Shown here: positions 12,301 to 20,929 of the stretch, one piece after another | Layout of the letters: each line of letters starts with the position of its first letter | How positions within the stretch are numbered: the first letter of the stretch is position 1 | DNA from: Amoebophrya sp. A120 | Lineage: Eukaryota; Sar; Dinophyceae; Syndiniales; Amoebophryaceae | Direction: 5' to 3' | Assembly (NCBI GenBank): GCA_905178155.1 | Contig: CAJINV010000007.1 | Span: 3,862,265-3,926,264, forward strand | Length of the DNA: 64,000 nucleotides | Translations under genes and position numbers: made by a program | Notes under the pieces: generated by a model | The model's database searches: none | The model's input: the letters and a program-made list of their open reading frames with translations, nothing else | What the model was told of the DNA's origin: nothing

Positions 12301-15300
12301 TGCGGCAGGGCCTTCCTTCCTCCCGGGGCAAAGACCGGAATCGCCGCCCAATCTCCCCGGACAGTCCTCGTCGTCACGCGCGATTCCGGGCCTGGGAGCG
12401 GGAACCATGAAAAAGGATGGCTCGGTGGCCAAAATGTTTGGCGCCGCGCAGAAGCGGGCGAGCGATGAATTGCAAGCTGGGGTTGGAGACGAGAGGGATT
12501 CCACCGGGATTTTGAAGCGCAACATCTCGCAAACTTCGAGTGCCATGCTATCCAATTCGGGATCCGGAACGAGTGGCACGAACACCAACACGCAGCCGTC
12601 CTTCGGAAAGCTGCCCTCGATCCTCCGCAGAACCAAGACGATCAAATCCGCCCTGCACCACGGCCGGGAAAAGCGCTACCCCGGCGACAACCCCAACACG
12701 GAGGCACTGTGGGGCGACACAAATGTCCGATACGGGGGCAGTTACAGTCCGGACAAGAACAGGAAATTGTTCGTCAAAGACAGTCACGGTTCGGCGAAGA
12801 AGGAGCAGAGGCAGCGCGACAAGGACGAGCAGACCACCGCCTGGGGCGGAAAAGCCCACGTGGCGGAGAAAAGGCAGCGCTTTGATTACAAGGCGAAGAT
12901 GAAGTGCGCACTGATGAAAATCAAACTTCTTCGCGGGATGGGCAACGCGAAGAATCTCGAGAGAGAGCAGCAAGAGCACCAGGCGAAGCTGATGGTGTTG
13001 CCGAAGGCGTTGGTGGACGAGAAATTTCTGGATGAGACAAAAGCGATTTCCGAGATGAAAACGCTGCAGCACCGACGGGAGTTGACCAATGTCATGCGCG
13101 AGGAGATCTACGCGAAGACGAAGCCCTACTTCAAATCGAGGGGAAAAAGGCGGAACAGCTTCCACGTACTAGACCCGTTCACCGGGTTACCTCTTATTGA
13201 CACGGACGGGGAGAGGGATTCCAATTACACCGATTCCGACGAGGAAGTAGACGTCGCCAGCCCGGACATCACCGCTAAAGAACGGAGGGTCAGGCGCAGT
13301 CCGAAGAAACCGGCAATCGTCCTCGGAAATATGAAGCCGGGAAGTGCAGGTAGTGCTGGTCAACCCCCAGGCCCATCACCCACGGACAGCAACGAGCAAA
13401 CCGTTTTTGACTCCGAAGACGAGGAACCAGCGCACCGGAGACTGTTGACATTTCAACAGTTGAGGGGAACGGCGATGTACTACACGCAGATGCGGAAAAC
13501 CGAAGAGTTCGAAGCAGAAAATGTGGATCAGAAAGTCATGAAAAGAAGGGAAGCCAAAGACGGAGTCAAACTCGCGAGTTCCAAAGTCATCGTGCCGGGA
13601 ACCGACAGCGCCAGTGAAGACGAGGTGGAGAGGAAAAGGAGAGTGATGAGGTACTACTTGAAGGCCACCTCTATGTGTTTTTTGGTTGTTTCAGACAATG
13701 TCATTTGATTTACGTGTAAAACAAAAACTTGTGATGTTGCGGTTGTAGAGCTGCCCTGCATTCATAACGATTTTTCAGACATCTCGTGCGAAAAAATATG
13801 CGCAAATTTCTGTCAGCCGCAAGGCCCGGAAGAAGAAATCCCAGATCGTTTCCATGGAGAAGAAAATGGAGGAGCGGCGACTGCAGACCTCCGACCACCT
13901 GTACGAGACGATGTGCGGTTTCGTCGAAATCAGCGGCGAAACCCGGGAGCGAATGCTGAAGCAACTGCTGGGGCACAGGGAAGTCCTTCCCGGGGAGCAG
14001 AATTTCTGCCAAGCGAGCTGCTGCTACATCAGCTACCGGTTTTTTTCCATGCTCGAAGTGATCTCGTCCTTTGAAGTCAGTGCGCGCATGACGGAGGAGC
14101 GCTACATGGATTTGTTCTTCGGGGAAAATTCGGCCGACAAAAAGTTCCAAATCGGTTCCGTCGCGATCACGAGAAGAATCCACGAGATTCTGGATCTAGC
14201 GGATGTGGACCCCCCGAAACCCCCGCCGATCAACAGTCTGGCTCTGGTCGACCAGTCCAACACGGATGTCGGGACCAGGTTGGCACCCTTCAAAAACTTC
14301 GCAACGACGGAGGAAAGGATTGTGGCGGACGAGTGGGGGAACTTGAAACTAGAGGTCGTCCCCCACACACAGTCGGATGACTTCAAATTGACGAAGTTGA
14401 TGGTGAAGGACGATCTGATATGCGTTGCAAAAGTATCGTACTAGTAGGAATAGCATGACAAATTTTTCCAGGAAGAAAAATAGGATTTGTAATGCTGATT
14501 CACCTATTAAGATAGGAGATTTGTCATGCACCATCACAGCAATTACTACGAGTGCGATACTTTTGCAATGCATATCTGAAAACTTTGTCCAGTCAGCAGC
14601 ACTACTGCTACGTGCAGCCGGGGTCGGAGCAGGGGAAGTTGGATTTCTTGTTGTCCTTGGTGCAAAAATCGCGGGACATTTGGGGCAAAGCGCGGAAGAA
14701 GTTCGAGCCCGAGCTGAAGCAGTTCATCAATCACCAAGTCCCGAAAATACGGGTCGACTTGGACCAGCCGATAGTGGCGGATGTGTTTGAGAAAGTCCGC
14801 GACGAGATCGAGCGCACGGTCCAGCAGGACCGGTTGATCGACCTGGAAAGACTGGAGATGGAAAGAGAATTCCACAAAATGCGGGTCGCGAGACGAAAGA
14901 AACAGGAGGAGGACCGGCGGGAGGAAAGGAGAAGACGAAGGGAAGAGAAAAATCTCTCGAAAGAGCAGAAGTCCCTTCTCGAAGCGTCGCGACAGAGCAG
15001 CAACCCCTACAGTAACTACGACAAGTCGCAAAAATTGGACAACGGAGTGATCGGCGGTGCCGGCTGGCAGCAAAGAATTACCCTGTGCAAAAGTATCGTG
15101 CTGGTATTGCAATCATGCGTGACAAATCTTTTCCTCAAGGTAAATCAGCATTACAAATTTTATTTCTTATGCTGAGGAAATTTGTGATGCATTTATACGA
15201 GTGCGATACTTTTGCACTGCATAAGAATGTCGGATTTACAAAAGGAAAGGGACAACGAGGATGAGAACACGTCTTTGATGCACACGCTGAACACGACCGG

Positions 15301-18300
15301 GTTTCACCCAAATCTCGGCGATCCGAGAAGGAAAGAGCTGGTTTTGTCAGATAAAACGCTGGAAGAGTTGGAAGAGGACTACAAGGAGCAGTACGAAGAC
15401 CTGTCCCCCGCGAATAGGCGGCAGAGGCAGTTCGTCATCGAGCAGACGAAACAAAGAAGATTTATGGTCGGGATCTTCTACCAGAACTCCTTCTTCCAGC
15501 CCGGGCACCAGATTTCCTACTTTTTGCAATACCAGCACGGCGACGGAGATAAAGGGCTGAAGGTGGTGATCGACCGGAACCGCGCGGCAGATTTCGTCAC
15601 CATGTACTTGGAGATTGCCTATGCATTGCAAAAGTATCGTACTCGTATGAATTATGCGAGTCTAGCATTACAGAGCTGCTTTCTTACCTGAATCTGCATG
15701 ACCAATTTCATTTTTCTTCTAGGAAAAATTTGTGATGCAATTCGTACTAGTACGATACTTTTGCATTGCATATTGCCAACGCAAAGGCAAAACTCGAGTA
15801 CTTCAGCAACTACGAAGAGACTTTAACGAAGATGCTGCGCGACGGCGGAAACCGAATTGTCACCTCTGCGAACACGGTGTTCGACCGAATCCTACGGCAG
15901 CTCAACCTCGCGAAGCAGTTGCTCCAAGCGTCCGAGTTACTCGGGATTCCGGACCCGGAGCAGGAAGTGCGAAGGTTGCGGAGAGAGCGAGAGGAACGGC
16001 GAATAGAGGAAGACGAATATCATATCCTGTGTAAAAACTACGTCTTCACCGTGCAGATTTGTTTCCACAGGATCTATCAGGAACACTTGTAACGCACGTC
16101 CCCATGAGGGGGACTTCTGAGTTCCGACTAGTGTATTGAAATTTTGAAACTTGAGGATTTGTATTGCAGATTTCCCATCGTGATTCTAGATAAGGCCAAG
16201 GCACCTTTTTACTCAGGATATAGCAGGAGGCGCGGAGATTAGCCGGTCCGGGCGAGGACACGCCATTCGACGAGGATGAAGGAGAAGAGGAAGAAGATTC
16301 GGAAGAGGTACTTTATTGATTCAACGGAAACTGATCCTGGACTCGTCGCTAGCGCGGTACTAGTAGAACACTCCATCAAGAAATACGCATTGCACTCCTA
16401 AAGCGCAGAGCTTTTCTTTGACAGTTTGTGACACCATCGTGCATAACTTTCTTCAGGATGGTATCAAGCGAGTATATGCATTTTGGTATTTTTCACGTTT
16501 GTGGCACCGTCGTGAGTAATGTTACGCACCATGATGCTGCGCTCGAGGGGTGTTTGGTACCGTTTAAGCGAGATCATCTGTAACACGCTGGTGCATGGTC
16601 CAATCAAGCTGCGTACTATGAGATCGGCGATAAAGAAACAAGCGAAAAATTTTACACTTACCAGTGCTGCTGCTGGTAGGTTCATCTCCATAAAATCGCA
16701 CGTAACGAGCTCTCCTCTTTAGTAGATCAACCCTCCGCAAGAAGGATGTTGCCCGACTCGTCTGCGCTCAAATCAGTTGGCCTTCAACTGAAAAGCTAGC
16801 ATGCGCAACGCTTACCACGACGTCTGTCAGGATAAACAACTGATGAACATCTGCTCAGTTGCTCATACCATCGCGCAAAAGATCATCCACGACGTTGTTC
16901 TTAGTCTATTTTTATGCAGCTGCAGTGCCGTGCTGCATAACTTTGTACACGATGGTATCATGGTATTTACATTTCGCAGCAATCTCGCCAGGCAGTGCCG
17001 TCGGTACTAGCAGCTAGAACTCGAAGCAAATTATTTAACGTGTAGGTGCTGCTTTTTATGCAAAAGACCGTCCCGACCTGAACTACCTAAACGTTCATTT
17101 ATTACAGGAGGAAGGGCAGTCCACGGACCTGGACAGCACGGATCCAGAGGACCTGGACGAGGAGGAAGAGCCGGAGGATTTCGACCTTTCCGTGCTCCTC
17201 CCCCCCATTCACCCGCCGAGGGAATTGAACGAGAAGAACCTGCGGAGGGAAGACCTGGAGCGGAAGCTTTCCCCCGAGAAACCTCGCCCGTATCCTGAGT
17301 AAAAACGTGCCCACACCAGAGTCAGGATGGGGATTTTGCAACACAAACCTAGGCGCATGACAAGTTGCACTCTGCAGTGTAGTGCAGGTTAGCAAGTGCA
17401 GCCGCGTCACAGATTCATCTGCTCATCCTGTTCACAGCATCACAAATTTCAAAACACGACTGGAAATGGGTCTCATGGGGATGCGCATTGCAAGTCTTCC
17501 TGTCTTTGCAAATCTGCATTACAACTCTGGCGTGGGTACGTTTTTACTCAGGATAGCCCGAAAATGATCGCCAACCCGGACACCGGCAAGGAAATATTGG
17601 CCGCGCCGAGGGGGATGAAGAAGCGCATGCAGAAAGCCTTGATAGTTGAGTCGGTCTCCGGGTTCCGGGCGCAAGACAAGGCAGCCAACACCGTTCCCGA
17701 CCTGTTGGACTCGCCGGAAGTGTTAAGCAGTCGGGGGCCGAAGTCCAGTATTGATTACGATGAGGACGATATCATGAGAAAAAAGCGTTACAGTTGTTAC
17801 ACATTTGTACTAGGGAGTTCAGCATCACAAACCTGTCTTACATGTTGACAGAGAAAGTTTGCAATGCATATGCAGAGACCATAAGGGAAAACACGTATGA
17901 ACCAACGCTCCTATGCATATCCGGCATGACAGAACTTGTCTGTATTGCATCTTCGCCTGCAAGACAGTGTGTAACTGTAACAGTTTTTTCCTGGCATAGA
18001 CGAGCTGGAGTTCCCGATCATTGAGGACACCGTGGACCTGCCGATCCCGGTCTCCAAAGTGATGATAAAGAAGCAAAAGAGGCTGGAGAGGGAGGAGCAA
18101 GGGCGGATCAAGCGGGAGGAGGAGGAATTATTGAACCGGAAGAAGGGCAAGAAGGGCATGAAAAAGGACCTGGCGAAGATGATTGGTACGGGACAAGTGT
18201 CCCACATCTCGCAGCAGGAGAGTCAGATGACGGGGGGGAAAATGAGCAACATGAAGGATAGCCGGCAGAGCGGGTTGGAGGAAGAGGATGAGGAGGACGT

Positions 18301-19630
18301 AGACGACGTGGGCGATTTGGATTTCTCGAAAATGCGGGTCGGCGTGAAGAAAAACTTGAAGGAGATGAATACCACGGCTAAATCCTCGAACGTGGTGCCG
18401 TTCCGCAAAGACCCTCTAGAAGAGGCCGAGGATGATCCCTACGGCGAGGAGGAGGAGTTCGCGTCTCTGTTCAGCGAAAACGACCGCCCGGAAGAGGGGT
18501 TGGACCACATTGAGGAGGCCGCGGAATCCAGCTCGTGTCCGTCGGACTACGAGGGGAATCGGCAGGAGCTGGACTACGAAGCGACCATCGGGGACGAAAC
18601 GAAAACGTTAGTCGCACAGGAGGCCTTGCGGGACCAAAAGAACGGCGCGCCGATCCTCGCACAGGACATCCAGGCGCTCCTCTATCCAGGAAAAAACACC
18701 CATCCCCATCCAATTTGTCATGCAAAACATGCATAAAATCCACTGTTTGTCATGTAGAAAATGAATGGGGATGCTGGGTGTTTTTTCCTGGATATCCTCC
18801 AGCTCGCGAAGATGCGACAGCGGACGAGCTTACTTCTGGACGTGAACATGAAAAAGCTGCGCGTCCCGTCCGCCGCCCGGCAACTGGCGATTTTCGAACA
18901 CTGGAACCCGCACTTGGACCCGAATCCACGGAGTCTGTTGGGCTTGCTCTCCATGCACTTCTTCGCGCCCCCGAAGTTCTACCAAACCGAACACGAAGCG
19001 AGATACGCAGTAGAGGCAACCAGGCTGCAGGCTTTGGAGGTGGCAAAGACCACTTCTACTACCGAGTTGGAAATGTTAAACTACAAAACGCAGCTCGCTG
19101 TAAATCCTCTACCAGAACAACTTTCTGCATTCGCCGAGAAGCAGCAGAAACTGCTGGAAGACCGGGAAAAAAGCTTGAAACTGCCACCGATAGGAGGAGT
19201 AGCCTCTGTAGCGAACAAGAACAAACCTGTAGGCGGTGGAAGTAAGACGGTGGTCCCGCCCATTCCAACGCATTCCATCCTATCGAACAGTGGGTCGTCG
19301 CTTTCTGCGGTGGTGCGGGTGGAAGATGACAAAGGGTTGGCGATGCAAGACTCCACCAAAGTTCCGGAGGAGGAGAAGATGCTGCGAAACTGCAATCGTT
19401 ACCTCTACGACGTCTCCAAGTCCCAAGACCCATTCGCCACAGTTTTCGCCGACACGCTGGAAGACCTATCCTGTAAGCTGATGCGCTTCGAGCACCGCCA
19501 CGTCGGGTTCGAAATGGTGGCGCACGCCTTCCCCGGCAATTTTGACTTTGCCAGCGGCTCGCGGACGGACCAAGCGGACATGCTCTGCCTGCTGGCGCTC
19601 TGCAAAATGGCCTCCACTTTTGGCGATTGA
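6368..19630 (+). CDS. Very large charged coiled-coil protein, unknown function
   Basis: I do not recognise this protein. It starts at the first ATG of a new open frame (MDRVPSIKVVHDRLHP) and ends at TGA 19628-19630. Splicing about 21 coding blocks gives roughly 3,000 residues. The N-terminus is acidic and Lys-rich (KGKKKKNGKNGKK). Long Glu/Arg/Lys helical stretches follow (about 12002-12060, 14830-14960, 18060-18180), separated by Ser/Pro-rich, probably disordered parts (10100-11150, 12200-12600). A more globular part lies at 15229-16020 (FFQPGHQISYFLQYQHGDGD), and a compact C-terminus at 19380-19625 ends in MASTFGD. No transmembrane segment or signal peptide is evident, so a cytoskeletal or scaffold role is possible but is only inference. 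Most introns are introners with 5-bp duplications. Others are GT-AG (8088-8251, 11816-12001, 16308-17107). Two junctions, near 7155-7396 and 13640-13780, are not resolved. It could be two genes, but continuous frames across nearly all joins argue for one. Confidence 0.75.
6890..7003 (+). mobile_element. Introner, diverged CCATCCCCATCC family, duplication AAACC
   Basis: The left arm TATCCGCTGAAAATTAACCA and the right arm ending GTCAATTTTCACGGAATA (6998) are inverted repeats. AAACC lies on both sides (6885-6889 and 6999-7003). Removing it gives DFYKT-ADFLHKRLFKED. The element is also open in frame, so naive translation reads through it. Confidence 0.85.
7642..7755 (+). mobile_element. Introner, TATCCAGGAAAAAACACC family, duplication GGGAA
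   Basis: A near-perfect inverted repeat of about 30 bp (TATCCAGGAAAAAACACC.. to ..GGTGTTTTTTCCTGGATA, ending at 7750) surrounds a core with two CATGACAAA motifs. GGGAA at 7637-7641 is repeated at 7751-7755. The splice gives EYTKRE-LRDMVARRN. Confidence 0.93.
7784..7938 (+). mobile_element. Introner, GCAAAAGTATCGTACTCG family, duplication AAATT
   Basis: The left end is TATGCTGTGCAAAAGTATCG and the right arm TACTTTTGCAATGCACA. AAATT is found at 7779-7783 and 7934-7938. The core carries the GCATGACAAATCTTCCTC and ATTTGTAATGC arms typical of this family. The splice gives VARRN-FELQFRLGE. The coding piece before it is only about 28 bases long, squeezed between two introners. Confidence 0.92.
8350..8570 (+). 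mobile_element. Introner related to GCAAAAGTATCG family
   Basis: It begins TATGCATTGCAAAAGTTCTTG and ends ACGATACTTTTGCATTGGATA. The joined protein is ADELEQ-EKLQKQMAKYDA. A clean 5-bp duplication is not visible, so its ends are approximate. The core differs from other family members. Confidence 0.75.
8938..9153 (+). mobile_element. Introner with TATCCAAGGAAAAAAC ends, duplication GAATC
   Basis: Arms TATCCAAGGAAAAAACATTG and AACGTTTTTTTCTTGGATA are inverted. GAATC stands at 8933-8937 and 9149-9153. The splice gives IREQLN-QELEDYLLANADAYDD. The outer ends match the TATCCAGG family while the core does not. Confidence 0.87.
9261..9517 (+). mobile_element. Introner, GTCTGGGTCTGGAA family, duplication GCAGT
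   Basis: It begins TATGAAATGCAAAAATGTCT and ends AGACATTTTTACAATCCATA, with the inner arm CTGGGTCTGGAA/TTCCAGACCCAG. GCAGT is at 9256-9260 and 9513-9517. The splice gives YLSSSGS-QSGGGQDGTEV. Confidence 0.92.
9851..10003 (+). mobile_element. Introner, GCAAAAGTATCGTACTCG family, duplication RGGAG-like
   Basis: It begins TATGCATTGCAAAAGTACTT and ends CGAAACCTTTGCACAGCATA. Flanks GGGAG (9846-9850) and AGGAG (9999-10003) differ at one base. The splice gives ELLEKRE-DKADELDEERK. The length is a multiple of three, so the element reads as open coding sequence. Confidence 0.88.
11526..11687 (+). mobile_element. Introner, GCAAAAGTATCGTACTCG family, duplication GCGCT
   Basis: It begins TATCAAATGCAAAAGCATCG and ends GCGATACTTTTGCAATGCATA. 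GCGCT is at 11521-11525 and 11683-11687. The splice gives TTSYWR-YEAYNFVLHALDA. Confidence 0.93.
14419..14579 (+). mobile_element. Introner, GCAAAAGTATCGTACTCG family, duplication TCTGA
   Basis: It begins TATGCGTTGCAAAAGTATCG and ends GCGATACTTTTGCAATGCATA. TCTGA is at 14414-14418 and 14575-14579. The splice gives MVKDDL-KTLSSQQHYCYVQ. Confidence 0.93.
15079..15228 (+). mobile_element. Introner, GCAAAAGTATCGTACTCG family, duplication AGAAT
   Basis: It begins TACCCTGTGCAAAAGTATCG (the third base of the usual TAT end is changed) and ends GATACTTTTGCACTGCATA. AGAAT is at 15074-15078 and 15224-15228. The splice gives GWQQR-MSDLQKERDNED. Confidence 0.92.
15620..15777 (+). mobile_element. Introner, GCAAAAGTATCGTACTCG family, duplication TTGCC
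   Basis: It begins TATGCATTGCAAAAGTATCG and ends CGATACTTTTGCATTGCATA. TTGCC is at 15615-15619 and 15773-15777. The splice gives MYLEIA-NAKAKLEYFSNYEE. Confidence 0.93.
16023..16225 (+). mobile_element. Introner, TATCCTGWGTAAAAAC family, duplication TAKCA
   Basis: It begins TATCCTGTGTAAAAACTACG and ends GGCACCTTTTTACTCAGGATA. Flanks TATCA (16018-16022) and TAGCA (16221-16225) differ at one base. The splice gives EEDEY-QEARRLAGPGEDT. Confidence 0.85.
16308..17107 (+). other. Long canonical GT-AG intron (800 bp)
   Basis: The donor is GAG|GTACTT and the acceptor TTATTACAG|GAG, joining EEEEDSEE to EEGQSTDLDSTD in frame. The interior repeats short segments of the form GCACCATCGTG-CATAA on both strands (about 16430, 16500, 16590, 16920-16960), suggesting older inverted-repeat insertions within the intron. 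Confidence 0.75.
17291..17560 (+). mobile_element. Introner, TATCCTGAGTAAAAAC family, duplication GCCCG
   Basis: It begins TATCCTGAGTAAAAACGTGC and ends GGTACGTTTTTACTCAGGATA, with inner arms GCCCACACCAGAGT and CTCTGGCGTGGG. GCCCG is at 17286-17290 and 17556-17560. The splice gives SPEKPRP-KMIANPDTGKE. Confidence 0.93.
17770..18003 (+). mobile_element. Introner, AAAAAAGCGTTACAG family, duplication GACGA
   Basis: It begins TATCATGAGAAAAAAGCGTT and ends AACAGTTTTTTCCTGGCATA. GACGA is at 17765-17769 and 17999-18003. The splice gives SSIDYDED-ELEFPIIEDTVD. Confidence 0.92.
18683..18799 (+). mobile_element. Introner, TATCCAGGAAAAAACACC family, duplication TCCTC
   Basis: It begins TATCCAGGAAAAAACACCCA and ends TGGGTGTTTTTTCCTGGATA. 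The core repeats the GTCATGCAAAACATGCATAA motif seen at 42004-42023. TCCTC is at 18678-18682 and 18795-18799. The splice gives DIQALL-QLAKMRQRTSLLL. Confidence 0.94.
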
Positions 19631-20929
19631 GCGCAGGTCGTTTGGTGTAGGAGTTCGTTGCACTTGCGCGACTCCTTCTCTTGTCTATTCGTAGCCCTAT
19701 TTTCGATAATTGAAGCACGGTTTAGTATAGTACAACGTCAACAAATAAAACCGAAAACGTTACAAGTTGAATTTCCTGCAATTGCCTTCATGAATTTGTT
19801 TTTATAGTACCTTGAATGTCAGACTTGAAAAATCTGTGCCGCACCTTCTACGAGCCTCGTTAGGATGGGTGATCGGCAACTTCTACAATACGAAATGTAC
19901 TGAAAACTTGACTGTCACGAGCACCGCCGAAATGTCACTTTATGCTTTGGCTTTTTGTATCTAGCTTCTTCGAGAATTCATTTTTGTAAAATCATGTCCT
20001 CAAAATTTTTTGTCAACTTCAACCTGTCAACACTACTGTTGACCCTCACCAAACTGTATCTTCAAGTTGACTGCAACTTACTTCAAATTGGTGCTCGAAG
20101 CTTTGGCGCTTTCGAAATGCGACGTACTGTATGATGCATAATTTGAACAGGATCGTACTTGACGACACACAAAAAAGAACAAGATGCAAAAGAACTTTTA
20201 TCCGTCTTCGGGATAGGCGTTTTGCTTTTTGCGAAGCAAGCCGGTCGGCTGCAAGAAACTCGTTTACTGGGGTTCTTCATTTCGTACGTTGATATTATGA
20301 ATGTAGCTGGTCCACCGTGTCCCTGAACAAACACGCTCCCGCGCCACATAAACAGTGCCTCTATTATTTTCTTCGAACTACAACCAAGAAGAAAAACAAA
20401 AACAGAAAAACTGCACTGGTGGTCGATGTCAGCTTCACGATTTAGCAGCAGTGCTGCGCCGCCACCAGCAAGGAGCCACGTTTTTTTTTTTTCGTTTCTT
20501 TGCAATAAATAAAACCAAGTCTGGGTCGAAACCGAAATTTATTCATGTAAATACACATTGGGTGAAAACTAACAGCACAACATGACTATTCAGACAGTGC
20601 TGGTACACTTAATCAGCGGTCTGAAGTTGAAGGAGAAGGTGTAACCATGGTAGCGCAGAATGAGCACAGAAAGACCATCTGACGGTGATCATTTTGGTTC
20701 TCTGCAGCTAGCCCTGCCAGGACCGAACCTAAATCCGTCTGAAAATCTTATCCACTACGGCCGCGTCTTCAAGGGACAATGACAATTGTGTGACTGTATG
20801 CACCAGGAAAGAAGACGGAGTACTGAAAAATTTCCCACCGGTTGCAGCCACGATTTTCCTTGATTCCTTCCAGTTGCACTTTCAGCACGACGACAGAAGA
20901 GTCCCAACCTTTTCTCCCGTCTGTCCGCG
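19631..20929. other. Intergenic region, no gene seen
   Basis: AT-rich sequence lies between the large protein gene and the phosphatase gene. AATAAA-like signals stand near 19743 and 20506. Short open frames here (for example 20083-20505 on the minus strand) show no domain or consistent composition and were not accepted. Confidence 0.5.

Noticed and set aside
18683-18760. Peptides such as HPHPICHAKHA at ends of several frames
   Set aside because: They come from reading into introners; removal restores longer, conserved frames.
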